A stretch of 64,000 bases of DNA from JAFALK01 sp042701975 (GCA_042701975.1 CP170561.1:4650001-4714000), one strand, 5' to 3'. Shown: positions 26,358 through 35,673, counted from the stretch's first letter. Notes: a model not told the origin generated them from the sequence alone. A program made the numbers and translations.

Positions 26358-28598
26358 TTACAGCTTGGTCTCGAAACCGATATTGAAGAACGGTCGGCCC
26401 TTGCGTTCCGTATTGCTGTAGTAAGGGCGCGTCGGATCAGCGCTCCGGGTCAGCGTTTCCGACTGCGTGTTCACCGCACCGAGGTTGTTCACCGCGAAGC
26501 GCATGGTCGTTGTGCGGGTGAAGCTCCACTGCGCGAACACGTCGATGCCGCGAGTGCGCGACTGCACCAGCGTTTGCGTGTCGGTCTGCGTGGTGGTGTA
26601 GCCCGGCGTGAAGATGAAGCTGGCGCCCATGTTCAGCGGCAGGCTGGTTAGCCGATAGTCGGCGCCCATCGAACCCGACCACGGCTGCTGGCCGTCCAGT
26701 CGGTTGTTGGGGCCGGGCAGCGCCTCGACCTTGGACTTGTACCAGTTCAGGCTGGCGCGCAGGTTCAGCGGCAGCTTGGGATCGAAGACGCTGGGCATCA
26801 GCTCGCCGGCACGGCCCTTGATTTCCAGCTCGACGCCGGCGGTCTTGGCCTTGGAGAAGTTGACCGGATGCGAGACCCAGCGGTCGATGTTGGAGTACTG
26901 GACGTCCTGCAGCTCCGTCACGTTGCGGATCAGGTTGTTCACGCTGCGATAGAAGCCGCCGATGCTGATCATGCCGCCCGCCGCCAGGTACTTCTCGTAG
27001 GCCACGTCCAGGCCGGTGGCCAGTTCGGGCTTGAGATCCGCGTTGCCGATGCGGTCCGGCGACAGCTGATTGTTCGCCACGGTCGGATCGGGGAACTGGC
27101 TCGACAGTGCCGGACGTGCCAGCAGGTCGTTCAGGTTCGGTGCCTTGTAGGAGCGCGTCACGCTGGCGCGGATCAGGTCCTTGCCCTTCGGATCGGGCTT
27201 GAAGTTCAGGTGCAGCGAAGGCGTGGTCACACTGCTGACGTTGCGGTGCGCCGGATCGCCGGCGGGCAGGCTGGCGCTGACCGGCGCGGCGCCCGTCGAA
27301 GTCTCGATGCGCTCGTTGCGCAGGCCCACGTAGGCCGACCATTGCGGCGAGATCTCCCATTCGTCCTGCGCGTAGAAGGCCTGGCGCTGGATGCGGGCGT
27401 TGAAGGGCAGGCCGTCCAGGCCCGGCAGCTGCGAGGCGCCGCCGGAGATCAGCACGTTGCGGATCTCGTCGCGCTTGCGCCATTCGAGTTCCCAACCGAC
27501 TGAGAGGCTGTGCGAATCGCCCAGCAGGTGCGCGTACTTGCCGCTCTGCGTGTAGCTGCGGTCGTGGTTGTCACCCGTGGAGCTGCGCGCCGGTACGTTG
27601 TTGACCGGCACTGCGGCCGTGGCGTTGTTGAAGGTGCCCTTGGCGTCCTGCACGCTGGCCTTGAGCTCGATGCGCTGCTCGGCGCTGAACTGGTTCTGGT
27701 ACTGCAGATTGCCGCGCACCATCTGGAAGCTGCCGTAGTTCGTCGAGTTGGCGTCGATGCTGGGCGCACCCGTGGCGTTCGAATTGGTGAAGCTGTTGTC
27801 GAACTGCCATTGGCCCTTTTGCAGGAAGCCCATCACCATCAGCGACTGCGCGTCGTCGATCTTCCAGTTCATGCGCGGCACGCTGTTCACGCCATGACCA
27901 TGGAAGTCGGCACGCTGCGCCTGCGTGATGGTGGACGGCGTCTGCGAGGCATCCACGCCCGGGGCATAACGCTCGGTCACCGTCTCGTTCAGGCCACGCC
28001 ACTGAAACACCGACACCGGCACTGAATACGAGAACCCGCCCTTCTTCTCACCGTAGGTGAAGGTGGCCGCAGGCGTCGGATGGTCCGCGTTGTATTGCAT
28101 GCCCAGGCGCAGATCCATCTGCGTCTGCTTGGGCGGGTCTTTCAGGATGATGTTGATGGCGCCGGCCACGGCCTGGGCGCTCTGGTCGGCCGTCGGGCCC
28201 TTGGTCACTTCGATGCGCTCGACCTGGGCCGGATCCAGCTGGTCCAGGTTGAAACCCGGGGGCGCCGGGTCGCCGTTGATCAGGATGAGGGTGTAGCCGG
28301 AGCCCAGGCCGCGCATGCGCGGGGCATTGCCGGCCATGCTCACGCCGGGCAGGCGCTTGAGCACGTCGGCCACATTGGTGTCGCCGAACTTGTCGATCTC
28401 CTCGCGGCCGTAGATCTGCTTGGCCACCTGCGACTTGCGGCGCATGTCGATGTCGCTCTGCGGCTTGCCCTGCACTTCCACCCGGTCCAGCTTGACGTTG
28501 GGGCGCTGGCCGCCGTCACTGGGTGGCCCCTCTTGGGCGTGGGCCAGGCTGGCTACAAAGGCAGCTGCGGCCAGGGCGGTGAGTTTTGTTTTGTGCAT
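26358..28598 (-). CDS. TonB-dependent outer-membrane receptor
   Basis: A 746-residue receptor. The signal peptide (MHKTKLTALAAAAFVASLAHAQ, cut near residue 21) precedes a plug domain (about 45-155: DTNVADVLKRLPGVSMAGNAPRMRGLGSGYTLILINGDP and VERIEVTKGPTADQSAQAVAGAINIIL), then a beta-barrel with many aromatic-flanked strands. The C-terminus FFNIGFETKL ends in Leu rather than the usual Phe. TonB receptors import scarce large ligands through the outer membrane with energy from TonB-ExbBD; the ligand is unknown. The variant plug motif GPTADQSAQAVAGAINI replaces the common GPxSxxYGxxAxGGVIN. Confidence 0.92.
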   Translation of the reverse strand: MHKTKLTALAAAAFVASLAHAQEGPPSDGGQRPNVKLDRVEVQGKPQSDIDMRRKSQVAKQIYGREEIDKFGDTNVADVLKRLPGVSMAGNAPRMRGLGSGYTLILINGDPAPPGFNLDQLDPAQVERIEVTKGPTADQSAQAVAGAINIILKDPPKQTQMDLRLGMQYNADHPTPAATFTYGEKKGGFSYSVPVSVFQWRGLNETVTERYAPGVDASQTPSTITQAQRADFHGHGVNSVPRMNWKIDDAQSLMVMGFLQKGQWQFDNSFTNSNATGAPSIDANSTNYGSFQMVRGNLQYQNQFSAEQRIELKASVQDAKGTFNNATAAVPVNNVPARSSTGDNHDRSYTQSGKYAHLLGDSHSLSVGWELEWRKRDEIRNVLISGGASQLPGLDGLPFNARIQRQAFYAQDEWEISPQWSAYVGLRNERIETSTGAAPVSASLPAGDPAHRNVSSVTTPSLHLNFKPDPKGKDLIRASVTRSYKAPNLNDLLARPALSSQFPDPTVANNQLSPDRIGNADLKPELATGLDVAYEKYLAAGGMISIGGFYRSVNNLIRNVTELQDVQYSNIDRWVSHPVNFSKAKTAGVELEIKGRAGELMPSVFDPKLPLNLRASLNWYKSKVEALPGPNNRLDGQQPWSGSMGADYRLTSLPLNMGASFIFTPGYTTTQTDTQTLVQSRTRGIDVFAQWSFTRTTTMRFAVNNLGAVNTQSETLTRSADPTRPYYSNTERKGRPFFNIGFETKL

Positions 28599-28686
28599 TC
28601 TTGGGGGTCCGAGAGGGGCTGACTGCTTACAAAGGCGCGGATCATGCCGGATCCGGGTTTACCAGACCAAAGTCATGCTTCACAAA

Positions 28687-28720
28687 ACGCCACACGCCCC
28701 ATATTGGAGCCAGGTGGCGT
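28687..28720 (-). terminator. Terminator-like hairpin after the SH3-like gene
   Basis: On the minus strand ACGCCAC, 20-base loop, GTGGCGT followed by TTTGT. It lies in the 152-bp gap between the SH3-like gene and the TonB receptor gene, so these two are probably separate transcripts. The loop is long and the U-tract short. Confidence 0.5.
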
Positions 28721-28750
28721 GAAAGTTCCGCGGCGGCCCAACTTTCTTGA

Positions 28751-30193
28751 TCAGCGCAGGGCCAAGGAAGCCCCCTTCCACACCGGATCGGCCCAGCGCT
28801 GGAAGGCGCCCAGCTGTGTCGCGTCAGGCGACTGGCGCTGGGGCGTCAGGCTGTCCAGCTCCATCACCATGAAGCGGCGGCTCGAATAACGGCCTTCGGC
28901 ACGCGATTCCTGCACAACCAGCACCTGTCGGGTGCCGGGCACGAAGCCGGCGAACTCGGCATAACCCAGGCCCGGCTCGGCGGCGCTGGGTGGCAAGACC
29001 TGCAGCTGCCAGCCGTCCTTCTTGCTGGAGCGCAGCACCCACAGCTCGCGCCAGCCGTCCACCGGCTGCGCTGCCAGGGCGATGGCCTGGCCATCACGGC
29101 TCAGCACGGCCGAGGCCAAGGCGATCCGGCCGAAGCTGCAGCGGCGCAGCTGCTCGGCGCCCTTGCCGTCCAGCAGGCTCAGGCAATGCTCGCCGGGTGT
29201 GGCGCCCTCCTTGAGCACGAGCTTGAGCTGGCCCAGCGCACGCTCAGCCATCACGGGCTGCGCGGTCCAGCGCACGGCGTTCACACGCATGGCAGCGTCG
29301 TTGTAGTCGGCCATGTCGTCCTCGGCGATCTCGGCGGGCTCGATTTGGGCGAAGTCGGCCAGCGCCGTGCGCGCGGCTTTCTCATCGCCGCGGGCAAAGG
29401 CGCGGCTGGCGGCCACGCTGGCGCGGCGCATCAGCAGGCGGTTCTTCTCGAAGGCAGGCAAGCCGTCCAGCGCTGCATGGCTCAGCACTTGGGCGCGCCA
29501 GTCGTCCAGCGCCTGGGTTTGCACAGCAGTCAGCGTGGAGGGACGGCAATCGGCACGCGTCAGGGCCAGCGCGGCGCGGGCACGCTGCGACGCCGTGGCC
29601 GGCAGGCTCAGCACGCGGCGGAAGGCGTCACCGTCATAGCACTGGCGCACGGTGCCGTCCGACTGGGCATAACTGTCGAATCGCAAGCCATAGCGCGCGG
29701 CCAGGTCCAGCAGCGCGGCGCGTCGCGTCGTCGTGTTGGCGGCGATGCGCTGGCCAACCTGGCCCAGCGCGTCCAGCACCTCTGCGCCGGTTTCCGAAGC
29801 CAGCTCCTTCGGGCCGGCCGCCTGGATGTAGGCGACCGCCAGCGCAAGCGACAGCCCTTCGCTGCCGTCCTGCGGCAGCGTCAGGCGCAGCTGGGTCAGC
29901 AGCGTGGGCGCATCGGTGGAGAGCAGCAGCGTCTGGCTCTTCTTCAGGAAGCCGCCGCGCTCGCGGCGGTAGTCCCAGACCTGCCAGTAGTCGAGCCGCT
30001 CGGCGCGGATCTCCACCGCATCGCCGCGCACGAGACCGGCCTGCACCGGCGCACTGTCCTTGGCCGCGGCTCGCAGGCTGGCGCCGTCCTGCAGCACGAG
30101 GGCCGCGACAGCCGTTGACGCAGGGCCGGCCCAGGCGGTCTGAACACTGGCCGCCACCAGGGCCAGCACGACGATCAAGGTGTAGCGCTTCAT
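28751..30193 (-). CDS. Exported protein with bacterial SH3-like domain, function unknown
   Basis: A 480-residue protein with a signal peptide (MKRYTLIVVLALVAASVQTAWA). Residues about 30-90 look like an SH3b module (VLQDGASLRAAAKDSAPVQAGLVRGDAVEIRAERLDYWQVWDYR). A helical middle (about 95-310) and a C-terminal region that may be beta-rich (RELWVLRSSKKDGWQLQVLPP) have no recognised family. SH3b domains bind cell-wall peptides in some periplasmic proteins, so an envelope role is possible but inferred. The gene begins 3 bp after the stop of the band-7 protein gene, a tight coupling that argues for joint function. Confidence 0.72.
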   Translation of the reverse strand: MKRYTLIVVLALVAASVQTAWAGPASTAVAALVLQDGASLRAAAKDSAPVQAGLVRGDAVEIRAERLDYWQVWDYRRERGGFLKKSQTLLLSTDAPTLLTQLRLTLPQDGSEGLSLALAVAYIQAAGPKELASETGAEVLDALGQVGQRIAANTTTRRAALLDLAARYGLRFDSYAQSDGTVRQCYDGDAFRRVLSLPATASQRARAALALTRADCRPSTLTAVQTQALDDWRAQVLSHAALDGLPAFEKNRLLMRRASVAASRAFARGDEKAARTALADFAQIEPAEIAEDDMADYNDAAMRVNAVRWTAQPVMAERALGQLKLVLKEGATPGEHCLSLLDGKGAEQLRRCSFGRIALASAVLSRDGQAIALAAQPVDGWRELWVLRSSKKDGWQLQVLPPSAAEPGLGYAEFAGFVPGTRQVLVVQESRAEGRYSSRRFMVMELDSLTPQRQSPDATQLGAFQRWADPVWKGASLALR

Positions 30194-30196
30194 GGC

Positions 30197-31420
30197 TTAT
30201 TCACCCTCCTTTGCCTGCTCTTGCTGTTGCTGCTGCGCCGGCTGTTGTTGCGTCGTCTGCGTACCCAGCAAGCCCGAGCCGATGAAGCCACCGCTGACCG
30301 AAGGCGGCGCGATGATGACCTGCACCTTGTCCGACAGCTTGTCCGCCAGCGTCTTCTGCACGAGCAGCGGATGCAGGGTCAGCAGCGCGCCTTCGCGGGC
30401 CATGCGCTCCGAATCGGCCTTGCTGATCTGGCCGATGCGGTAGGCCTCGGCGTCAGCCAGCTTGTTGCGGGCGTCGGCCTCGGCCTGGGATTCGATGGCG
30501 CGCGCCTTGGCATTGCCTTCGGCCAGCTTGACGCGCTGGGCGTTGGCGGCCTCGGCTTCGAGCGCGCGCTGCTCGATCTGCTTCTGGCGCAGCGGCAGCA
30601 CGTGCTTCATGGCCTCCTCCTGGGCGCGAGCGGCGATGATCTGCTCGCGCTCGGCGGCCTCGGCCTGCACCTCGCGGCGGGCCTTGTCGGCCTGCGCTTC
30701 CAGCTCGGTCTGCTTGACCTGCTTGGCCTTGAGGTCGAGCGTGAACTGCATCTTCTCGGCGGCCAGGCCTTCGGCCAGCAGGCCGTCCATGCCACGGCGG
30801 TAGTCGGCCGGCAGGTCCACATGGCCGACCTGCAGGCTGCGCAGCTCGATGCCATCGGCCTTGAGGCGCTGGCGCAGGTTCTGGGCCACCTGCTGCTCAA
30901 TCTCCGCACGTTTGCTGGAGAAGATCTCGCGCACCGTGTGCTGCGAAACCACCGGATAGATGCTGGCCTGCAGGGCCGGGGCGATCAGGTCGCGCTCGAT
31001 GTTCTCGGGCAGGCTGGTCGCCAGCGTGCTCAGGCGACTGGTGTCCACACGCCAGGCCAGGGTCAGGTCCATGCCCAGCGACAGGCCTTCCAGCGACTGC
31101 AGCGCGCCGGAGCCATCGGCCTTGGCCAGCGTGGTGGCGTGATAGACCTGATCCTGCACCGGCAGGGCACGCACTTCATGCACGCCCGGCAGCACGAGCA
31201 GGCGGCCCTCGCGCTCGACGCTCGATCCTCCGGTGAACAGGTTGGTGCGCACCGCTGCCTCGCCGCGGGGCACCGTATAGAAAGGGGGATGGGTCACCAC
31301 GCCGTAGACCGCACCCGCCGCCACGGCCAGCAGGGCCAGGCGCGGCAGACCGCGACGCAGGGCAGGCAGGCTGCCGGCGAGGTGCGAAGGGAGGTTGCGG
31401 ATCGACTCGGGGATGTTCAT
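30197..31420 (-). CDS. SPFH/band-7 domain membrane protein
   Basis: A 407-residue protein. A short basic N-terminus and one membrane helix (about 25-45: LPRLALLAVAAGAVYGVVTHPP) precede the SPFH domain (about 50-220: GEAAVRTNLFTGGSSVEREGRLLVLPGVHEVRAL, DLTLAWRVDTSRLSTLATSLPENIERDLI). A long Ala/Glu/Arg/Lys coiled coil follows (about 225-360), typical of prohibitin/HflK/flotillin relatives. The C-terminus is Gln-rich. SPFH proteins form large membrane rings that organise proteases or lipids. The ATG at 31420 has AGGAG 6 nt upstream. The coupled SH3-like partner and the divergent two-component system are the local context. Confidence 0.85.
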   Translation of the reverse strand: MNIPESIRNLPSHLAGSLPALRRGLPRLALLAVAAGAVYGVVTHPPFYTVPRGEAAVRTNLFTGGSSVEREGRLLVLPGVHEVRALPVQDQVYHATTLAKADGSGALQSLEGLSLGMDLTLAWRVDTSRLSTLATSLPENIERDLIAPALQASIYPVVSQHTVREIFSSKRAEIEQQVAQNLRQRLKADGIELRSLQVGHVDLPADYRRGMDGLLAEGLAAEKMQFTLDLKAKQVKQTELEAQADKARREVQAEAAEREQIIAARAQEEAMKHVLPLRQKQIEQRALEAEAANAQRVKLAEGNAKARAIESQAEADARNKLADAEAYRIGQISKADSERMAREGALLTLHPLLVQKTLADKLSDKVQVIIAPPSVSGGFIGSGLLGTQTTQQQPAQQQQQEQAKEGE

Positions 31421-31559
31421 GACTGGCTCCTGGTTGAGGTGCCTGCATGATTCCGCCGCAGCCCGAGAGCCCTCAATGCCGGGGCCGTCCGTCTTCGCTC
31501 CGTGGCGCGGAAGAAACCTTCCGTGATGGAGCCCCCCGCTGGCCCAATAATCCGCAGCC

Positions 31560-32264
31560 ATGCCTTCCGTCACATCCCAGCGCATTGCCATCATCGAAGA
31601 CGACCGCCCGACGAGCGACCAGCTTGCCGGCTGGATCCGCGCCGCACGCCCCGAACTCGTGATCGACCAATGGTTCGACCGCGACAGCGCCGAGGCCGCC
31701 CTCGCCGCCCAGGCCTATGAGCTGGTGCTGCTGGACATCGAGCTCGGCCGCGAGCGCCATGCCGGCGTGGCGCTGATCAACGCCATCAACAAGCGCCATG
31801 CGGGCACGCCGGTGCTGGTGGTCTCCGCCATGCCCGCGGCGATCTACCGCTCGATCATGAAGGCGTTGGACGCCTGGGACTACCTGCAGAAGACGACCTT
31901 CAGCGAGGCCGAGTTCATCGACACCTTTCTCGACATGCTGCGCGCCGCCAAGGCCCGCAGCACGCCTGCAGCACCCGCGCCTGCCGAAGACCTGCAGCTC
32001 GATCCCCTCTGGCAGCGCTCCGCCGTCTGGCGCGGCCAGCGCATCAACCTGCCACTGACGGCCCAGCGCATCCTCGCCACGCTCTATCAGAAGCGCGGCG
32101 AGGTCGTGGCGTATGAGGAGCTCTTCGACGTGGTCAAGAGTGGCCGCAGCAAGGACAACGTGCGCAAGCATGTGGCGGCCATCCGCGAGGCGCTGCGCGA
32201 TGCCGATCCAACATTTGATGCGATCGAGAATGTGCCGATGCGCGGCTTCCGCTGGAGCACATGA
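31560..32264 (+). CDS. Response regulator, OmpR-like (receiver plus winged helix)
   Basis: A 234-residue regulator. The receiver domain (about 8-125) has acidic residues Glu13-Asp14-Asp15 and the phosphoacceptor Asp59 (YELVLLDIELG). The conserved Lys is probably in DYLQKTTF. The C-terminal domain (about 150-232: GQRINLPLTAQRILATLYQKRGEVVAYEELFDVVKSGRSKDNVRKHVAAIREAL, GFRW) is an OmpR/PhoB winged helix. Targets are unknown. The stop overlaps the kinase start (ATGA), so the two are translated together. Confidence 0.93.
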   Translation: MPSVTSQRIAIIEDDRPTSDQLAGWIRAARPELVIDQWFDRDSAEAALAAQAYELVLLDIELGRERHAGVALINAINKRHAGTPVLVVSAMPAAIYRSIMKALDAWDYLQKTTFSEAEFIDTFLDMLRAAKARSTPAAPAPAEDLQLDPLWQRSAVWRGQRINLPLTAQRILATLYQKRGEVVAYEELFDVVKSGRSKDNVRKHVAAIREALRDADPTFDAIENVPMRGFRWST

Positions 32265-34318
32265 ACTTCCGCGACATCCCCGGACTGTCGATGCCGCGTC
32301 TGGGCCTGGCCGCCTGGCGCAACCGGGCCGTCGTCCATGCCGTCTTCTTGGCACTGGCGCTGGCCACGCTGGCGCTCGCCGTCACGCTGCTGCGCGAAGA
32401 GAAGGAGCGCGCCTACCAGCGCTACGCCCAGGGCTTCGAGCAATCGCTGTCCACGCTGGCTGCGCGGCTGCGTCATCCGACCGGGCAGCTCGCGCTGCTC
32501 AATCCCAATGCCGGTCAGGGCCCGCTGCTGCTGCCCTTTTCCGCCATCGATTTCGACGACCCGGCCAAGACGCGCAGCGCGGTGGAGATGTCCGGCTGCG
32601 CGCGCCAGTACGCCAGCGGCGCCAGCCTGTGCCTGGCCGTGGGCAGCAATCCGTATGCCGGCGGCTTTGTCTACGCCGTGGGCAGCCTTGACGCGCCGCC
32701 GCTGACGGCCCGCGAACGCGGCCAGCTCGACCTGACCGGCGTGCATCGCCTGCGCGTCAGCCTGCGCTGGCGCGGCGTGGAGCAGCACTGGATCGCGCCT
32801 TTCGAGGCCATGGAGCCGGGCAGCTGGCAGCAGCGCGGCCGGCTCACGGGCTTTGCCCAGCCGGGCGACGAACTCGCGCAGCGCATGCGCCCGGACCGCG
32901 ACTTCCGCGGCTGGATCTGGCGTGAAGGCCCATGCGTCTATTCGCAGGTGGACGAGACGACATGCACGCGCCGAAGCTTCTTCTCGCTGCGCCTGCCCGT
33001 CAGCGCCTTGACCGAAGCCTTGATGCAGCGCCGTGCCCAGGCCTGGCCGCCGCCTGACCTTGGCCAGCTGAGCGTGCACCTGGAGTTGCTCGCCCCGGGC
33101 GGGATCGAGGTGTTCGACAGCGCCGCCGCCAGCACCGCGCCACTGGAGCTGCGCGCGCTCGAGGCCGATCTGCAGCCCGGCGAAGTGCTGAGCATCCGCC
33201 GCGACGGCCACGCCATCGCCGAGCTGCACGGCAAGGCGCAGGCCGACGACGTGCCCTCGCCCTGGCTCACCCGCCTGATCCGGCGCCTGCCGCTGAACCA
33301 GGCCGAGCCGAAACTGGTCTCCACCGAAAGTGTGGCCACGCCGCTGGGCCGCTACGAGCTGCAGCTGCGCGGCGACGTGAAGAGCGTGGACCGCGCACTG
33401 AGCGTGGGCGCCGCGCGCGTGTCTTGGCTGGTCGGCGGCATGCTGCTGGCCATCGGCCTGGCCTGGCTGGTAATCGCGCTGGGCCTGATGCGCCGCATTG
33501 CGCGGCTGACCAAGCGCGCCGCGGCGGTCTCGTACAACATGCAGCCGGCGCGCATTGATGAGCGCATCGGCTCGCTCGAAGTCGACGACCTGCGCGGCTC
33601 CGACGAACTCGGCATCCTCGCCGGCACGCTGGCCGACTTGCTGGCCCGCGCCAAGCTGGCCCTGCACCGCGAGCAGCTGCGCGCCGAGCAGGAGCGCGAC
33701 ATGTGGCATTCGGTCGGCCACGAGATCATGTCGCCGCTGCAATCGCTGCTCGCCCTGCACGGCGGCGAAGGCGATGCCAGCCGCCGCTACTTGCTGCGCA
33801 TGCAGCAGGCCGTGCGCGTGCTCTACGGCACGGCCAGCCCGAGCGAGGCCCTGGCCGGCGCGCAGATCGAAGGCCAGCGCATGGATCTCGCGGCCTTCGC
33901 GGCGCAACTCTCCGCCAATGCCGCCTACGCCGGCATCGAAGGCGTGGAGCTGCGCGCCTGGAGCGGCGGGCTGCTGTGGGTCAATGCCGATGAGTACGCG
34001 CTGGAAGACGTGCTGACCCATGTGCTGCGCAACTCCCAGCGCCACCGCGAAGCCGGCACGCCGATCGTGCTGACGCTCAGCCTCGATGGCAGCAGCGCTG
34101 TGCTCACTGTCTATAACCAGGGCCCAGCCATCGCGCCGGAGCGCATGGAGACGATCTTCGAGTACGGAGAGAGTGACGCGCCATCCAACAACGGCGAACG
34201 CCGCGGCCAGGGCCTGTTCGTGGCGCGCAGCTACCTCGCCAAGATGGACGGCCGGATCGAAGCGCGCAACGAATCCGGCGGCGTGAGCTTCGTGATCTCG
34301 CTGCCGCTGAACACCTGA
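32261..34318 (+). CDS. Sensor histidine kinase
   Basis: A 685-residue inner-membrane kinase. TM1 is at about 24-44 and TM2 at about 387-410; between them is a roughly 340-residue periplasmic sensor region without a recognised domain, unusually large for an OmpR-class kinase. A HAMP-like linker (RRIARLTKRAAAVSY) leads to the phosphoacceptor His487 in HSVGHEIMSPLQSLLAL. The ATP lid shows the N-box LEDVLTHVLRNSQRHRE and a G-box RRGQGLFVARSYLAKMDG. The DxGxG motif is reduced, reading YNQGPAIAPER. It pairs with the upstream regulator by four-base overlap. The signal sensed is unknown. Confidence 0.92.
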   Translation: MNFRDIPGLSMPRLGLAAWRNRAVVHAVFLALALATLALAVTLLREEKERAYQRYAQGFEQSLSTLAARLRHPTGQLALLNPNAGQGPLLLPFSAIDFDDPAKTRSAVEMSGCARQYASGASLCLAVGSNPYAGGFVYAVGSLDAPPLTARERGQLDLTGVHRLRVSLRWRGVEQHWIAPFEAMEPGSWQQRGRLTGFAQPGDELAQRMRPDRDFRGWIWREGPCVYSQVDETTCTRRSFFSLRLPVSALTEALMQRRAQAWPPPDLGQLSVHLELLAPGGIEVFDSAAASTAPLELRALEADLQPGEVLSIRRDGHAIAELHGKAQADDVPSPWLTRLIRRLPLNQAEPKLVSTESVATPLGRYELQLRGDVKSVDRALSVGAARVSWLVGGMLLAIGLAWLVIALGLMRRIARLTKRAAAVSYNMQPARIDERIGSLEVDDLRGSDELGILAGTLADLLARAKLALHREQLRAEQERDMWHSVGHEIMSPLQSLLALHGGEGDASRRYLLRMQQAVRVLYGTASPSEALAGAQIEGQRMDLAAFAAQLSANAAYAGIEGVELRAWSGGLLWVNADEYALEDVLTHVLRNSQRHREAGTPIVLTLSLDGSSAVLTVYNQGPAIAPERMETIFEYGESDAPSNNGERRGQGLFVARSYLAKMDGRIEARNESGGVSFVISLPLNT

Positions 34319-34325
34319 GTCCGCA

Positions 34326-35120
34326 TCAGCCGCGGCAGCTCGGCGACCGCATGCCGTAGGGGTCGAGCAAGCGCTGCAGCTCACCCGAGCGGCACAGCTG
34401 CGTCAGCGCCTCGTTGAAGCGCGCCAGATCGGCAGCCTGCAGGCGTTGGCGCGAAAGCCCGAAGGTGTAGGTGAAGCGCGAGGCCTCGCCGACCGCACGC
34501 AGGCCAGTCATGTGCTCGTGGGCAATGATCTCGCGCGCCACCATCTCGTTCACCATCGCCAGGCCGTCATCACCGTAGCGGCCGCCCGCGAGCTTGCGCA
34601 GCACGGTGGTGTTGTCCACCTCGACGACCATGCGGGCGTTGCCTTCCTTGAGCAGGCCAGACAGGATGGTGGAGCTGGCCGAGGGGCCATAGACGCCGAT
34701 GGTCTGCTCACGCAGGTCGCGCGGCGCGGTGTACGCAAAGGCGTTGTCGGCGCGGGCGAAGAAGGTGTAGCGCGCTTCGATCACCGGATCCGCCAGCCAG
34801 AACGCCGCGCGGCGCTCGGGCGTGTCCACCACGGTGAAGATGCCCTCGACCTCACCGCGCTCGGCCATCCTCAGCGCACGGCGCCAGGGCAGCACCTCGA
34901 CGTTGCAATCCACGCGCAGCTTCTCGCAGACGCGGCGCAGCACATCCACCATCGGGCCAGCCGCCTCGCCGCCGCGCGCCAGCGTGTAGGGCGCGAACTG
35001 CTCGGTCACGAACTGCCAGCGCGTCGCATCGGCCTGCGCCGCGCCAAATTGGCCCACTGCCAGCAGCGCCGCCACGGCGACCAGCCATCGGCGCGGGAAC
35101 CGGAGAAGCGATGTGCTCAT
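34326..35120 (-). CDS. Periplasmic substrate-binding protein, family 3
   Basis: A 264-residue exported protein. The signal peptide runs to about residue 31 (FGAAQADA). The SBP family 3 pattern is seen in FVTEQFAPYTLARGGEAAGPMVDVLRRVCEKL, RRALRMAERGEVEGIFTVVDTPERRAAFWLADPVI and LREQTIGVYGPSASSTILSGLL. The C-terminus has two Cys (LCRSGEL, PSCRG). There are no adjacent permease or ATPase genes, so it is another orphan binding protein. It converges with the histidine kinase gene, 7 bp from its stop, on the opposite strand. The ligand is unknown. Confidence 0.85.
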   Translation of the reverse strand: MSTSLLRFPRRWLVAVAALLAVGQFGAAQADATRWQFVTEQFAPYTLARGGEAAGPMVDVLRRVCEKLRVDCNVEVLPWRRALRMAERGEVEGIFTVVDTPERRAAFWLADPVIEARYTFFARADNAFAYTAPRDLREQTIGVYGPSASSTILSGLLKEGNARMVVEVDNTTVLRKLAGGRYGDDGLAMVNEMVAREIIAHEHMTGLRAVGEASRFTYTFGLSRQRLQAADLARFNEALTQLCRSGELQRLLDPYGMRSPSCRG

Positions 35121-35139
35121 GAATCCATCCTAACGAGGC

Positions 35140-35607
35140 TCAGAGCGAAAGATGGCCGCTCTTGAGCCGCCGCAACACAAAACTCGACTTGCTGTGGCGG
35201 ATACCAGGAATCTTGTAGAGCTGCTCTCGCAGCAGCCGCTCGTAGTCGCGCGTGCCCTTGACGGCGATGCGCAGCACGTAGTCGTAGTCGCCCGAGACGA
35301 GATAGGCCTCCAGCACCTCGGGGATGGCTTCGAGCTGGCGGCCGAACTCGACGAGCGCGTCGTCGGTGTGCGCGTCCAGCGTCAGCTGCACGATCAGTTG
35401 ATCCGGGACACCGGCCAGCTCGGCGTTGACCTTGATCGTGTAGCCCTCGATCACGCCGGCTTCTTCCATGCGCTTGATGCGCGACCAGCAGGGCGAGCTG
35501 GACAGCCCCACCTCGGCGCTGAGCTCTTGCAGGCTGGCGCGGGCGTTGCGCTGCAGGGCGCGCAGCAGGGCCAAGTCGTAGCGGTCCAGGGTGACTTCCT
35601 TGCTCAT
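35140..35607 (-). CDS. Lrp/AsnC-family transcriptional regulator
   Basis: A 155-residue regulator. The N-terminal helix-turn-helix LDRYDLALLRALQRNARASLQELSAEVGLSSSPCWSRIKRMEEAGVI is followed by a RAM/ligand domain (VIEGYTIKVNAELAGVPDQLIVQLTL, VLEAYLVSGDYDYVLRIAVKGTRDYERLL). Lrp proteins form octamers that sense amino acids such as leucine. The gene is divergent from an acetolactate synthase, and the 89-bp gap holds two GCAAA-type palindromes, which suggests it regulates itself and the synthase. The ATG at 35607 gives a standard N-terminus. Confidence 0.93.
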   Translation of the reverse strand: MSKEVTLDRYDLALLRALQRNARASLQELSAEVGLSSSPCWSRIKRMEEAGVIEGYTIKVNAELAGVPDQLIVQLTLDAHTDDALVEFGRQLEAIPEVLEAYLVSGDYDYVLRIAVKGTRDYERLLREQLYKIPGIRHSKSSFVLRRLKSGHLSL

Positions 35608-35616
35608 TGCGGCCTC

Positions 35617-35633
35617 GCAGCAAAATTTGCTGC
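35617..35633. promoter_or_regulatory. Candidate Lrp/AsnC operator 1
   Basis: GCAGCAAAATTTGCTGC, a perfect 17-bp palindrome (8+1+8) that begins 10 bp upstream of the Lrp start. It is of the AT-centred type bound by Lrp/AsnC dimers. Confidence 0.65.
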
Positions 35634-35647
35634 AAACTATAACCAGA

Positions 35648-35673
35648 TCAGCAAACAAAGCAGCATTTGCTGA
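35648..35673. promoter_or_regulatory. Candidate Lrp/AsnC operator 2
   Basis: TCAGCAAA and TTTGCTGA, 8-bp inverted arms spaced by ten bases. The arms carry the same AGCAAA/TTTGCT core as operator 1, and the two centres are about 35 bp apart, about three helical turns. It ends 24 bp before the acetolactate synthase ATG. Confidence 0.55.
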
